NCBI RefSeq assembly: GCF_030580655.1
Contig: NZ_JAUQTB010000004.1
Location: 62,001 to 126,000, forward strand
Length of the DNA stretch: 64,000 bases
Source: Paenibacillus lacisoli
GTDB taxonomy: Bacteria; Bacillota; Bacilli; Paenibacillales; Paenibacillaceae
Reading direction: 5' to 3'
Shown: positions 25,176 through 34,726 of the stretch, in pieces
Layout of the letters: each line of letters opens with the position of its first letter
Numbering within the stretch: position 1 is the first letter of the stretch
Notes under the pieces: model-generated
Databases searched by the model: none
What the model was told of the DNA's origin: nothing
Seen by the model: only the letters and a program-made list of their open reading frames with translations
Translations under genes and position numbers: made by a program

Positions 25176-25991
25176 CTATGAACGAATCATACCTGCCTGC
25201 ATGGGGAATCCGCCGGTATGCTGCAGCATCTCGATCTCCCGCAGTACCCAGGGCAGCTCGCTCAGGGTATCAATGACCATATGCGCGCCGGCTTTGCGCA
25301 GCAGCTGGGCGGAATGATGCCGGCTCTCCTCATGCGGAATGCTGTCGGATTCAGCAGACAGGCCTGCTTCTGCCTGGCGGTTCACAAGTCCAACCGTCCA
25401 CACACCAGCATTCCTTCCTTCCTGCATATCCGCCGCTGTATCCCCGATTTTGAGGATATCCGTCAGCGGATACACATGCAGACGCCGGGCATTCTCATAC
25501 ATCATCCATGGATATGGACGGCCATTGTTCTGCACCTCGCATGGGCTGACCAGACTGTCCAGCACCAGCCGATGGCGTGACTCTGCCGGTCCCCGCAGCC
25601 TGCGCAGCATATCCGAGGGAAAGGCCGTCGTTGAACCGCACTGGATACTGCGCTCCTGCAGCTCTGCCAATGCCCGGTCCATTCCCGGAAAAGGCTCGCC
25701 GCTTGACGGCAGCAGAGAAACCAATACTGGCAGCAGCTCCACATACATCTGTTCAATATCAGGACGACCCGGCTCATGCCCGAAGGCTTCATGCCATCTT
25801 GCTCTTACATCAGCCAGACGCAGAATGACCGCAATATGCTCCCGGATCGGCAGTCCGCGTCCGGTCTCCGCCTGCCGCGCCGTGATCTCGATCCCTTTCC
25901 AGCGGAATATATCCATGATGCCCTGCAGCAGCTTCTGTCCCCTGCAATCCGCGATCATACTGTCCCAATTAAAGATGACGGCCTGTATCAT
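25176..25991 (-). CDS. PhnX-like HAD protein lacking catalytic residues
   Basis: A 271-residue homologue of phosphonoacetaldehyde hydrolase, recognisable along its length: RPYPWMMYENA, KIGDTAADMQEGRNAG and the C-terminal AGAHMVIDTLSEL. The active site is degenerate. The nucleophile Asp of the family motif DWAGT is Asn8 (FNWDSM), and the Schiff-base lysine (Lys53 in the B. cereus enzyme, GLLK) is Ile49 (GLPI). The acid motif GDTxxD is kept. It is therefore unlikely to cleave phosphonoacetaldehyde. No phn genes lie nearby. GGAGGAGGG before ATG 25991 and the long intact frame argue for an expressed protein with a changed role. Confidence 0.8.
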   Translation of the reverse strand: MIQAVIFNWDSMIADCRGQKLLQGIMDIFRWKGIEITARQAETGRGLPIREHIAVILRLADVRARWHEAFGHEPGRPDIEQMYVELLPVLVSLLPSSGEPFPGMDRALAELQERSIQCGSTTAFPSDMLRRLRGPAESRHRLVLDSLVSPCEVQNNGRPYPWMMYENARRLHVYPLTDILKIGDTAADMQEGRNAGVWTVGLVNRQAEAGLSAESDSIPHEESRHHSAQLLRKAGAHMVIDTLSELPWVLREIEMLQHTGGFPMQAGMIRS

Positions 25992-26248
25992 GTGTACCCT
26001 CCTCCCCGTTGGCCGCATTCCCTATCCCGGTCTGTGCCAACCGTTTAAGCGAGAGTATACAGGAAGGTTGTTAAACCAGAATCAGGCCGGTGTTAAGCGG
26101 CTGTAAGTTTTCACAGATAAGGAGCCGCCGGTCCGCCTGCAGCGTCCTGCATCATGGGCGGTTCATAACAGGCCCGGCCTGCATAGACTAGTCTAAACCC
26201 CTTATCCCGAGACGCCTCACCACCGATTTCCTTACATGAGGTGATTGT

Positions 26249-26707
26249 ATGAATACAGAACCCCACGGCCATCTAACTTGGCGTATGGATCTTGGCCGGT
26301 ACGTGATCCTCAAGCTGGCCTGCGGCGGCGGCATCTTCAGTCTCCTGCAGCTGCTAGCGTGGATGACCGCAGATCTACTCTCACCCGCAAGCGGCCTGCA
26401 GACCGGGCTGCCCGCCGAGCTGTGGGCCTATGGCTGCGGTCTGCCGGCTGTCCTGGCCGGCGATCTGCTGCTCTGCCTCCTGCCCCGTCTGGAGAAGCAT
26501 CAGCAGCTGTCGGTCCGCCTGCTCTGCGGCTTTGGCCTGTACACGATCCTGTCCATGCCCGGCCCGCATCCGTGGATCAACGGGGCTGCCGGTCTCGTTG
26601 TCATGCTGCTCTACCGCACCGGCCACCGCCTCTTCGTGCCGGATTCCCTGTGGCAGCTGGTGTTCGCTTTTCCGCTGCCGCTCCTCTGTCTGCTGCTCAT
26701 CCGCTGA
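26249..26707 (+). CDS. Hypothetical membrane protein
   Basis: A protein of 152 residues with about four hydrophobic segments (near 22-45, 60-80, 90-105 and 115-150). I recognise no family. GAGGTGA lies before ATG 26249, which supports translation. The gene is rich in GC and in Leu codons like the neighbouring nnr gene, and is convergent with it, 18 bases apart. An overlapping frame in another phase is longer but has no binding site and a low-complexity Arg/Ala/Pro product. Confidence 0.6.
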   Translation: MNTEPHGHLTWRMDLGRYVILKLACGGGIFSLLQLLAWMTADLLSPASGLQTGLPAELWAYGCGLPAVLAGDLLLCLLPRLEKHQQLSVRLLCGFGLYTILSMPGPHPWINGAAGLVVMLLYRTGHRLFVPDSLWQLVFAFPLPLLCLLLIR

Positions 26708-26725
26708 GCGGAGCTGCAGGGCCGT

Positions 26726-28366
26726 CTACAGCGCCTCAACAAGATCCCCCGCCAGAATCGAGGCGGGGTCTTCGCGCAGCCGCGCTGCCTTCTCCCCGGC
26801 GAGACCGTGCAGGTATACGCCGAAGGCCGCTGCCTGGGGTGCGCTCAGCCCCTGGGCGAGCAGACCTGCGATGATGCCTGTCAGCACATCGCCTGCCCCA
26901 CCCGTCGCCATGCCGGCGTGACCGGTGGTGTTGACATAGGCCGTACCGTCCGGAGAAGCAATCACGGTACGCGCCCCCTTCAGCACGAGCGTGACCCCGC
27001 GCCGGTGCGCATAATCCAGCGCACAGCCGATGCGGTCGCGCTGGACCTCGGCCGTCGGCACGCCGAGCAGCCGCCCCATCTCCCCCGGATGGGGCGTGAG
27101 CACGACCGGCGCCTGCCGGCGGCCCCAGGCCGACACGCCGTCCCCGGCGTCGGCCAGCATGTTGAGCCCGTCCGCATCGATCACGAGCGGACGGTCGCTC
27201 TCTTCCCACAGGCGGCGCAGCCAGCCGGTGTCCCCCTCGAAGCGGCCGAGCCCGGGGCCGGCCGCCAGTACATCGCGGCTCGCCGCGAGCCGCAGCACTT
27301 CCTCCGCCGAGGCGGCGTTCCACTCGCCGTCGTCCGTATCCGCCGCTGCCGCCAGCATCAGCTCCGGTACCGCGCCGATCACGCGCGGCAGCAGCGCGGA
27401 GGGCAGCGCCCAGGTAACAAGGCCGCTGCCGATGCGTAGAGCAGAACGTGAAGCCAGCAGTCCCGCACCGCTCATGCGCAGGCTGCCTGCCGCGAGCAGG
27501 ACATGGCCATAGGTTCCCTTATGACCGTCCGGGTCGCGCTGACGGCGGATATCAACGCCCAGCGCATCCGCGAGCGTCTCCTCCGTCAGCAGCTGCACCG
27601 GCGGCTCGGGCAGCCCCGGCTGCAGCGCGGGAATACCAATCGCGCGTACGACCACCTCCCCGGCAGCTACCGCGCCGGGATACTGGACCAGCCCGCGCTT
27701 CAGGCAGGCCAAGCATACCGTGACCTGCGCACGGATATGCGGCTCCTGTACCTCGCCGGTGTCGGCATCCAGGCCGCTCGGAATGTCCGCGGCCACAACC
27801 GGTACGCCGCTTTCCACGGCGGCCCCGATCAGCTCGGCATAAGGTCCGCGGGGAGCCCCCCGCGACCCTGTGCCGAGCAGAGCATCGACCGCGCCGGTGC
27901 AGCGGTCGAACGATACCTCATCCCGGCCGTAGACCCGGGCCGGGATGCCAAGAGCTGCAGCCGCGTCACGCTGCAGCGCCGCTTCGCCGCGGAGCGCCTC
28001 CGGCGGTTCCGCGTAGATGATGGTGACGCGCACGCCGGCGTCACGTAAGTGGCGGGCGGCAACCAGGCCGTCGCCGCCGTTGTTACCCTTGCCCGCGAGG
28101 ATGAGCCAATGCTCGCGGGCAGCCTCATCGCGGCGCAGCACAGCGTCGCCGCGGATGATCCCGCCCCGGTTGGGCTTGTCACCGGGGCCGGTCTGGCTGG
28201 CGGCATGGTTCGCGCCGCCCCGGTCGTGCTGGCGGCGGCAGTACGCCAGCACTTCTTCCGCAATTGCTTTGCCCGCGTTTTCCATCAGGCTGGCTGCCGG
28301 TATACCCATCTTTTCAATCATGTGCTGATCCAGCCGGCGCATCTCTTCCGAAGTCACGATATACAT
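26726..28366 (-). CDS. nnr: Bifunctional NAD(P)HX epimerase/dehydratase
   Basis: The repair enzyme (546 residues) for hydrated NADH/NADPH. The N-terminal YjeF epimerase domain has GKGNNGGDGLVAARHL and DIPSGLDADTG. The C-terminal ADP-dependent dehydratase domain has VVLTPHPGEMGRLL and the ATP/ADP loop TGGAGDVLTGIIAG. Both halves look intact. Between residues 45 and 85 an extra Gly/Arg/Asp-rich stretch, not usual for the family, precedes the glycine loop. The gene is far richer in GC than its neighbours. GGGAGG lies ten bases before the ATG. No tsaE or alr gene is linked, though nnr often lies near them. Confidence 0.92.
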   Translation of the reverse strand: MYIVTSEEMRRLDQHMIEKMGIPAASLMENAGKAIAEEVLAYCRRQHDRGGANHAASQTGPGDKPNRGGIIRGDAVLRRDEAAREHWLILAGKGNNGGDGLVAARHLRDAGVRVTIIYAEPPEALRGEAALQRDAAAALGIPARVYGRDEVSFDRCTGAVDALLGTGSRGAPRGPYAELIGAAVESGVPVVAADIPSGLDADTGEVQEPHIRAQVTVCLACLKRGLVQYPGAVAAGEVVVRAIGIPALQPGLPEPPVQLLTEETLADALGVDIRRQRDPDGHKGTYGHVLLAAGSLRMSGAGLLASRSALRIGSGLVTWALPSALLPRVIGAVPELMLAAAADTDDGEWNAASAEEVLRLAASRDVLAAGPGLGRFEGDTGWLRRLWEESDRPLVIDADGLNMLADAGDGVSAWGRRQAPVVLTPHPGEMGRLLGVPTAEVQRDRIGCALDYAHRRGVTLVLKGARTVIASPDGTAYVNTTGHAGMATGGAGDVLTGIIAGLLAQGLSAPQAAAFGVYLHGLAGEKAARLREDPASILAGDLVEAL

Positions 28367-28526
28367 ATCCAGGTGCCTCCCTCATCCATTTATCTTCCAC
28401 TCTTCTCCATATAAAGTCGTTCATAGCATAAAAGGCTAACCACCTGAATGAAACGGGGTTAACCTTTGATATGCTGCTGACTATAGTGAAGAAGGAATGA
28501 ATTTTTTCTTCTTCGGTCACACCTTA
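28367..28526. other. Intergenic gap
   Basis: About 160 bases upstream of nnr and downstream of the minus-strand oxidoreductase gene. No gene or convincing terminator was seen. Confidence 0.4.
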
Positions 28527-29183
28527 TTAATAGCCGACGGTAAAGCGCGTACGTTCAAAATGTCCTTCATCCAGCTCATCCATCATGGCCGCGGCATAAT
28601 CGGCGATGGTAATTTTGCTGTTCCCCAGCTCATCAGTAACAAGCTGATCGGTACCGATGCGGAAGTTGCCAAAGCGGCGGCCTTCCTCGATCAGCGCAGC
28701 CGGACTGAAGTACGTCCAGGATACGTCGGCTTCTTTATAAATGTCATAGGCATCCGCATGAGCCTGGGCCAACGGGCGCAGCTCTTCCGGAAACTCCGGT
28801 GTGTCCATCAGCCTGTCGCCGGATTCGACCTTCAGACTGCCTGCACCGCCCACGATCAGAAGCCGAGGTACCTCTGCGCGTCTAGCCCCTTCGATGAGGC
28901 ATCGGGCGACCTCCAGCAGTTCCTCCTCCGCACCAAATTGAGGACCGTACGCACTGACGATTGCATCATGTCCCCGAGCCGCCTCCGCAATGGAATCCGG
29001 TCGCAGAATATCGGCCGTGATGACCTGCAGACGCTCATTCTCCAGCTTCATGCGCTGCGGATCGCGTACCGCTGCCGTTACTTGATACCCCCGGTCCAGT
29101 GCCTCCCAGATGATGGCGTGTCCAATTTTACCCGTTGCGCCGAAGACGATGACGCGCCGGTTTTCGTTGATGTTTTCTCGCAT
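28527..29183 (-). CDS. NAD(P)H-binding oxidoreductase (atypical SDR, NmrA-like)
   Basis: A protein of 218 residues with a Rossmann fold beginning VIVFGATGKIGHAI, the TGxxGxxG-type motif of atypical SDRs. A second conserved block is RLLIVGGAGSL. It lacks a classical YxxxK, as in NmrA/flavin-reductase-like members that act as redox sensors or NAD(P)H-dependent reductases. The substrate is unknown. AAGGGG lies about nine bases before the ATG. Confidence 0.85.
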   Translation of the reverse strand: MRENINENRRVIVFGATGKIGHAIIWEALDRGYQVTAAVRDPQRMKLENERLQVITADILRPDSIAEAARGHDAIVSAYGPQFGAEEELLEVARCLIEGARRAEVPRLLIVGGAGSLKVESGDRLMDTPEFPEELRPLAQAHADAYDIYKEADVSWTYFSPAALIEEGRRFGNFRIGTDQLVTDELGNSKITIADYAAAMMDELDEGHFERTRFTVGY

Positions 29184-29292
29184 TTGAATGATCCCCTTCC
29201 TTCTGAACTTGCATGAACCGCACTACTATTTAATACTTATCCACATCCGCAGTTCTCAAACCCTGTCTGCAGCTTGCCTATGTATTCCAGAG

Positions 29293-29697
29293 TCATCCCT
29301 TTTGGCGCCAGGACATGCCTTCTGCATGGGGTAATACTCTGCGGAAACCGCAGCTCTCGTACAGAGTGACCGCTTTAATATTCGCGACGAGGCTGACAAA
29401 ACCAAGCGGTGGTACGTGCTCATGCAGATACTTCATAATTTCATTCATAATCAGACGTCCCTTGCCGGTACCCCGGTAGGATTCCCTGACAGCAATATCC
29501 GTCACCTCGAAAAAGCAGCCTCCGTCACCGATTACCCTTCCCATACCAATGAGCCTTCCTTCCTCCCGCAGCGTAACGGCAAACAGGCTGTTAGGCAGAC
29601 CTTTCGCTGCTCCTTCGGCGCTCTTGGGACTCAGTCCCGCTTCCGCACGCAGTTCCAGGTATTCCTCTACTCCCGGTGGTTCATATACGATATCCAT
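29293..29697 (-). CDS. GNAT family N-acetyltransferase
   Basis: A 134-residue acetyl-CoA-dependent transferase. Motif A is seen in VTDIAVRESYRGTGKGRLIM, with the pyrophosphate-binding RGTGKG. The C-terminal motif B is VTLYESCGFRRV. The acceptor is unknown. I chose ATG 29697 because GGGGGAG lies nine bases upstream; fifteen further codons upstream are open but lack a site. The gene lies downstream of the broken YetF-like gene on the same strand. Confidence 0.85.
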   Translation of the reverse strand: MDIVYEPPGVEEYLELRAEAGLSPKSAEGAAKGLPNSLFAVTLREEGRLIGMGRVIGDGGCFFEVTDIAVRESYRGTGKGRLIMNEIMKYLHEHVPPLGFVSLVANIKAVTLYESCGFRRVLPHAEGMSWRQKG

Positions 29698-29822
29698 GAC
29701 TTCACTCCCCCTAAACATGTTGAATGTGATGATCCACAGCAAACCGCTTCCCGCCAGGCTCTCTCGTGCAAGATTTTACCGTTATCAGCGACGGAAGCGC
29801 ACCGGATAGAGCGTACTCCGAT

Positions 29823-30515
29823 CTAGCGTCCTTTGTTCTCCTGATGCTCGAGCACGAAGACACCTTCATCTTCTTCCCACTCCACGTAAGCAGGCTCACG
29901 CCAATCATCATAGCCCTGTTTGCGCAGCTCGTCAAAAAGCCATTCCCGGTCACGGCCCAGCTTGGACAAATTCTCTTCCTGTATGACTCCTTCTTCAACG
30001 AGGCTGAGGGAGTAATCGCTTTTTGGGGCCTCCAGCTTGAGGTCTTCCCGCGCGACCGGCTCATACCGCGGCTTCTTCAGTACGCTTAATGAGCCATTGG
30101 TCTCCAGGATCGCATAATTGACCTCACGGATCGCGAAAATATCCTTCTGCCGCAGCATCATTCGCAGCTGCTCCATATCCAGCCGCTGACGCTTGAGTGC
30201 CTTCATATCAATCATTCCTTGGCGAATCAGCAGCGTCGGGGAGCCTTCGAGAGGCCCGCGCAGACGGCGCGAATGCTGAGTGATCTTCTCGAACAGATAA
30301 GACAGAACGGCCCATAGAGCCAGTGCGAACAGCAGCTCCGGGTAATGCACATCATCCTGATAAATCGTATTGCCCACGAGTTCACTGAGCACAAGGGACG
30401 AGACGAAATCAAAGGGCGTCAGCTGGGAAATTTCTTTTTTTCCAAGAAAACGTGTCATAGCTCACAGACCTGCAAAGGCCGTTACCCGTTTGATAGCAAT
30501 CATGCCGTAATCCAT
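29823..30515 (-). pseudogene. YetF-like DUF421 membrane protein with in-frame stop
   Basis: From ATG 30515 (AAAGGGG nine bases upstream) the frame reads MDYGMIAIKRVTAFAGL and then TGA at 30464-30462. It continues in the same frame as AMTRFLGKKEISQLTPFDF, a standard DUF421/YetF sequence, to the stop at 29823. The stop falls where the family tends to have a tryptophan, so TGG to TGA is likely. The interrupted part is the first membrane helix. The 211 residues after the stop (second helix, YetF core with GSPTLLIRQG and a charged tail) remain open and could restart at ATG 30458, but would lack helix one. A sequencing error is the other explanation. Confidence 0.75.
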
Positions 30516-30757
30516 CACAGCCATCCCCTTTCGTATCCACTTAGCCTTTGTTACCTGGATCAAAAGGAGGTTGAATACCCTCTGGCATATATTGTTCCCC
30601 CGCTGATGGATTGCCAGCAGCCTGGCAGCGTAGTCTTCCTTCATCTTGTCTCGTATGGTATGTTCGGTGTTTCGCACACTTCCAATGCCAGAATATCTTG
30701 AAATCAGCATAGCGGTATGCAATAGTGTAAGAAGGATGATGGAAGGAGGGATGGGTC

Positions 30758-31732
30758 GTGTACCTGACCCTGACGGCCTGGCTGGCTTCTGCGCCGCAAG
30801 GGCTGATTCCGGCCGCAGTATGGCCCTGGACCGTGCTGTCCGATCTGGACACACTCGCTGCTGTGGGAGCAGCTGCTGTGCTGCTGTGGCTCTACCTTTA
30901 TTATGCCGTGCGGAACGAAAGGCAGCGGCTGCAGCGGGCGAATGAGATTCAAGAGACATTATACATATATACAAGATTGGCAGGGGAGCTGAGCATCGCC
31001 GAAAGACTCGGCAGTCCCAGCCAGGGAGACAGGAACGAGCTGCTGCGCAGGCTCCAGGCGTGCAAGGCAGCGCCTTACCTGACACCTCATCTCCATGAGC
31101 AGGTCCAGGCCTGCCTCCGGGACTGCGACCGTGCCCGGCTGGAGCTCCTCCACAGATCACTGGAGCGTGAGATCCACAAGCTGACCGAGGAACGTACCCG
31201 GCTGCTGCGCAGGCAGCATGCTCCAGGCTGGGGGCTGACCTGGTGGCGGCTTATCTCCCCGGCTGCCCTTCCGGCTGCAGCAGGGGGAAGTCTGCTGCTG
31301 ATCTGGCAGCTGTGGCACGAGAGCGCAGGCCTGCCTGGCTCATGGCATGATTGGCCGCATCTGCTGCTGTGGATGCGCTGCCTGTCCGGCCTGCTTGGCA
31401 TCATGGGCCTTTATTCAGCTTTGACACTGCAACGGCGTGAATACCCGAATGCGTTATCCAATCTGCTGTCACTGGCTATAGCAGCGCTGGCCCTCATTCT
31501 GTGGATGGGCGAGGAGGCAGCACCCTACGTGCTGGGAGCACAGCTGCTGCTGTTCCTGCTCGGCTTCAGGCTGACTGGCGGCCGCTCCCGCAAGGAACGT
31601 CCCTATGTCGGACACCCCGATTTAATGAAAATGGATCCGGAGCTGCACAGTATGGAGCAGCGAACGGATCAACGTGCTGAAGAACCTGCCGAGGAGCATA
31701 CAGAGAAGCATGCCGATCAGGATGCTCTGTGA
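30758..31732 (+). CDS. Hypothetical membrane protein with coiled-coil domain
   Basis: A protein of 324 residues, not assigned to a family. A hydrophobic segment at about 30-50 is followed by roughly 120 residues of charged helix rich in Leu/Arg/Glu (NEIQETLYIYTRLAGEL). Four or so hydrophobic segments follow between 168 and 280, then an acidic tail (MEQRTDQRAEEPAEEHTEKH). I chose GTG 30758 because GGAGGG lies about eight bases upstream. It is monocistronic and ends at a strong terminator. The topology suggests a membrane protein with a cytoplasmic coiled coil; nothing points to a function. Confidence 0.65.
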   Translation: MYLTLTAWLASAPQGLIPAAVWPWTVLSDLDTLAAVGAAAVLLWLYLYYAVRNERQRLQRANEIQETLYIYTRLAGELSIAERLGSPSQGDRNELLRRLQACKAAPYLTPHLHEQVQACLRDCDRARLELLHRSLEREIHKLTEERTRLLRRQHAPGWGLTWWRLISPAALPAAAGGSLLLIWQLWHESAGLPGSWHDWPHLLLWMRCLSGLLGIMGLYSALTLQRREYPNALSNLLSLAIAALALILWMGEEAAPYVLGAQLLLFLLGFRLTGGRSRKERPYVGHPDLMKMDPELHSMEQRTDQRAEEPAEEHTEKHADQDAL

Positions 31733-31800
31733 ATCAGCAGGCTATGAAACACGCACGGTTGTAAGATACAACCCGCTTCTACATCTCATACAAGTTACGG

Positions 31801-31851
31801 AAAAACCGGGATGAGCTTCTCCTGAACAGGAGCGTCATCCCGGTTTTTTTT
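31801..31851. terminator. Strong bidirectional terminator
   Basis: AAAACCGGGATG pairs with CATCCCGGTTTT, with an inner CTCCTG/CAGGAG stem, then eight T residues. It lies between the hypothetical gene and cysW. Confidence 0.92.
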
Positions 31852-31869
31852 GCTGTAAATCTTATGAAC

Positions 31870-32733
31870 CTAATGAGCGCTTTTGCGGCCAAGCCAGCTC
31901 TTCAGAATAAGCGTAGCTAGCGCCAGCAGCAGAAGCAATGAAGCTACGGCAAAGGAAGCCGAGAACTGGTACTCGTTATACAGGATTTCCACATGGAGCG
32001 GAAGCGTGTTCGTCTCGCCCCGGATATGGCCGGAGACCACGGATACGGCCCCGAACTCTCCCATCGCTCTTGCATTACAGAGAATAATCCCATAGAGCAG
32101 TCCCCATTTAATATTCGGCAGCGTTACCTTCCAAAACACCTGCCAGCCCTTGGCTCCCAGGGTTACCGCCGCTTCTTCCTCCTGCGTCCCCTGATCCTCC
32201 ATCAGCGGAATCAGCTCCCGCGCCACGAAGGGAAACGTAATAAAGAGGGTGGCGAGTATGATCCCGGGCAGGGCGAAAATAATGGTAATATTATGATCAT
32301 CCAGCCACGGCCCCAGCCATCCCTGTGCACCGAATACGAGCACGAAGATCAGACCGCCGACTACAGGTGAAATCGCAAAAGGCAGGTCAATCAGCGTAAT
32401 CAGCACACCTTTGCCCCGGAATTGGAACTTGGTAATCAGCCAGGCAGCCGCTACCCCGAATATTGTATTCAGCGGCACCGTGATCGCTGCTACAATCAGC
32501 GTCAGGCGCAGGGCTGACATGGCATCCGGATCACGCAAGGCATCCAGATAGACGCCGAATCCCTGCTTCAGCGCTTCGGTCAATACGACGATCAGCGGCA
32601 GGATCAGCAGCCACAGCATCACCAGTGCCGCGGCTCCAATCAGCAGCCACTTGACGGCTGTGGATTCTTCGACTGCTCGCGTTCGTACAGGTTGTGTCTT
32701 CGTCGGCGCAAGTCCAGGCACAGTTCCAGCCAT
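31870..32733 (-). CDS. cysW: Sulfate/thiosulfate ABC transporter permease CysW
   Basis: A membrane permease of 287 residues with six hydrophobic segments. The EAA loop that contacts the ATPase is [41 protein letters not shown] is a diagnostic CysW block. It works with CysT and the sulfate-binding lipoprotein encoded upstream to import sulfate for cysteine synthesis. AAGGAGG lies before the ATG. It is the last gene of the operon; no CysA ATPase follows before the terminator. Confidence 0.93.
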   Translation of the reverse strand: MAGTVPGLAPTKTQPVRTRAVEESTAVKWLLIGAAALVMLWLLILPLIVVLTEALKQGFGVYLDALRDPDAMSALRLTLIVAAITVPLNTIFGVAAAWLITKFQFRGKGVLITLIDLPFAISPVVGGLIFVLVFGAQGWLGPWLDDHNITIIFALPGIILATLFITFPFVARELIPLMEDQGTQEEEAAVTLGAKGWQVFWKVTLPNIKWGLLYGIILCNARAMGEFGAVSVVSGHIRGETNTLPLHVEILYNEYQFSASFAVASLLLLLALATLILKSWLGRKSAH

Positions 32734-32765
32734 GATTCATCCTCCTTGTAAGCATCTCGCATCCT

Positions 32766-33599
32766 CTATCTGGACCGCTTGCGTGACCAGCGCTGCACAC
32801 TGTTGATGACGAACAGCATCATAAAGGAAATCAGCAGCAGGAGCAGGGCTACTGCAGTAGCTCCGGCATAATCAAACTGCTCCAGCTTGGACATAATCAG
32901 CAGCGGCGCTATCTCGGTCTTCATAGGCATATTGCCGGAAATGAACACGACCGAGCCGTATTCCCCGAGTCCCCGGGCGAAAGCCAGGGCAAAGCCTGTC
33001 AGCAGGGGCGGAATCAGCTCCGGTAGAATGACGGAACGGAACGTACGTAAACGGCCTGCCCCCAGGGTAGCCGCCGCCTCTTCCACATCTCCCTCCAGTT
33101 CCTCCAGCACAGGCTGAAGGGTGCGGACAACAAACGGTATACCAATAAACATCAGCGCAAGTGTGATACCGGCCTGGGTGAAGGCCAGCTTGATGCCCAG
33201 CGGCTCCAGCAGGCTGCCGATCCAGCCGTTCTGGCTGTAGATGGCGGTAAGCGCCACTCCCGCCACCGCTGTTGGCAGGGCAAACGGGAGGTCAATGATG
33301 GCATCGAATATCTTTTTGCCGGGGAAATCATACCGCACCAGCACCCAAGCCAGCAGCAGCCCGAGGAACAGATCTATCAAGGCGGCAGCTCCGGAAGTCA
33401 GGAAGCTGACCCTGTAGGAGGCAAGCACACGCGGATCGGTCGCTACATCAAGAAAAGTGGACCAGGTCAGCCCGGTTGAATTCAGCAGCAGTGCAGACAG
33501 CGGCACCAGCACAATGAGACTGAGATACAGCACGCTGTAGCCCATCGTAAGTCCAAACCCTGGCAGCACGCGCCTGCGGGCAGCCTGAAGATTGCTCAT
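32766..33599 (-). CDS. cysT: Sulfate/thiosulfate ABC transporter permease CysT
   Basis: The partner permease of CysW, 277 residues with six hydrophobic segments. Typical blocks are IIDLPFALPTAVAGVALTAIY and the EAA loop VEEAAATLGAGRLRTFRSVILP. It follows the binding-protein gene after 50 bases and precedes cysW by 32 bases. The upstream AGGAATGAAATG provides only a modest ribosome binding site. Confidence 0.93.
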   Translation of the reverse strand: MSNLQAARRRVLPGFGLTMGYSVLYLSLIVLVPLSALLLNSTGLTWSTFLDVATDPRVLASYRVSFLTSGAAALIDLFLGLLLAWVLVRYDFPGKKIFDAIIDLPFALPTAVAGVALTAIYSQNGWIGSLLEPLGIKLAFTQAGITLALMFIGIPFVVRTLQPVLEELEGDVEEAAATLGAGRLRTFRSVILPELIPPLLTGFALAFARGLGEYGSVVFISGNMPMKTEIAPLLIMSKLEQFDYAGATAVALLLLLISFMMLFVINSVQRWSRKRSR

Positions 33600-33649
33600 G
33601 GGGTCATTTCATTCCTTCCTGTATACAATTCGCTTTCTTTATATGTGGC

Positions 33650-34696
33650 TTATTTGCTGCCAGGCACGTAGATTTGGTCAAAAATCCCGCCGTCACCAAA
33701 AAATTTCTTCTGGGTATCCTCCCATGTTCCGAACACATCCTGCAGCTTGAACAGCTCAATTGCAGGGAACTGATCCTTGAACTGCTCTGCGATCTTCTCG
33801 GAAGTTGGACGATAGTAGTTCTCTGCCGCGATCTTCTGGCCTTCGTCCGAGTACAGATATTTGAGATAAGCCTCGGCCACTTCGCGGGTGCCCTTCTTAT
33901 CCACCACTTTATCGACGACAGCAACCGGAGGTTCAGCCAGAATACTCTCGGACGGCACGACGATGTCGAACTTGTCTGCACCCAGCTCCTTCACGGACAG
34001 CAGCGCCTCGTTCTCCCAGGCGATCAGCACATCGCCGATGCCCCGTTCCACGAACGTTGTCGTTGCCCCGCGGGCACCTGTATCCAGTACAGGGGCATGC
34101 TTATACAGCTCGGTAACAAATTCCTGCGCTTTGGCTTCATCATTATTATTTTTCTTCAGCGCATAACCCCAGGCTGCGAGGAAATTCCAGCGCGCACCGC
34201 CCGAGGTCTTCGGATTCGGCGTAATGACCTGGGTATCTCCCTTGATCAGATCGTCCCAGTCTTTGATGCCTTTCGGGTTGCCCTTGCGCACCAGGAATAC
34301 AATAGTTGAAGTATAAGGAGCACTGTTATGCTCGAATTTACTCTGCCAGCCCTCATGGATCTTGCCGCTCTTCTGGATGGCATCAATATCATAACCGAGT
34401 GCCAGCGTGACAACGTCCGCCTTGATGCCGTCAATCACCGAACGGCTTTGCTTGCCGGAACCACCATGCGACTGCTTGACCGTTACCTTCTGCCCTTTCT
34501 CTTTCTCCCAGTAGGCCGCGAACGCCTTGTTATATTGCTCGTACAGCTCCCTAGTCGGATCATAGGAGACATTCAGCAGTTCTACTTCCTTGGCATCCTT
34601 AGCGGTTGAAGAAGTACTGCTGCCGCAAGCTGCCAGCATTCCTGTCATAACCAATGCCATTCCGATCAGCATTCCCTGCTTCCACTTCTTCTTCAT
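33650..34696 (-). CDS. Sulfate-binding lipoprotein of the sulfate ABC transporter
   Basis: An extracellular substrate-binding lipoprotein of 348 residues. Residues 1-24 are a lipoprotein signal ending in the lipobox LAAC. The binding domain matches the Sbp/CysP family: [49 protein letters not shown] and IAWENEALL. These contact the sulfate oxyanion in homologues. I chose ATG 34696, with GGGAG upstream; the open frame runs another 60 codons without a site. It is the first gene of the sbp-cysT-cysW operon. Confidence 0.93.
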   Translation of the reverse strand: MKKKWKQGMLIGMALVMTGMLAACGSSTSSTAKDAKEVELLNVSYDPTRELYEQYNKAFAAYWEKEKGQKVTVKQSHGGSGKQSRSVIDGIKADVVTLALGYDIDAIQKSGKIHEGWQSKFEHNSAPYTSTIVFLVRKGNPKGIKDWDDLIKGDTQVITPNPKTSGGARWNFLAAWGYALKKNNNDEAKAQEFVTELYKHAPVLDTGARGATTTFVERGIGDVLIAWENEALLSVKELGADKFDIVVPSESILAEPPVAVVDKVVDKKGTREVAEAYLKYLYSDEGQKIAAENYYRPTSEKIAEQFKDQFPAIELFKLQDVFGTWEDTQKKFFGDGGIFDQIYVPGSK

Positions 34697-34726
34697 GAAC
34701 CCACACTCCCTGTTTTTCTTGGCCTT

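Noticed and set aside
26245..26874. A 209-codon Arg/Pro/Ala-rich frame
   Set aside because: It overlaps a better-supported frame with a ribosome binding site and hydrophobic segments, and runs into nnr; it is a product of high GC content.
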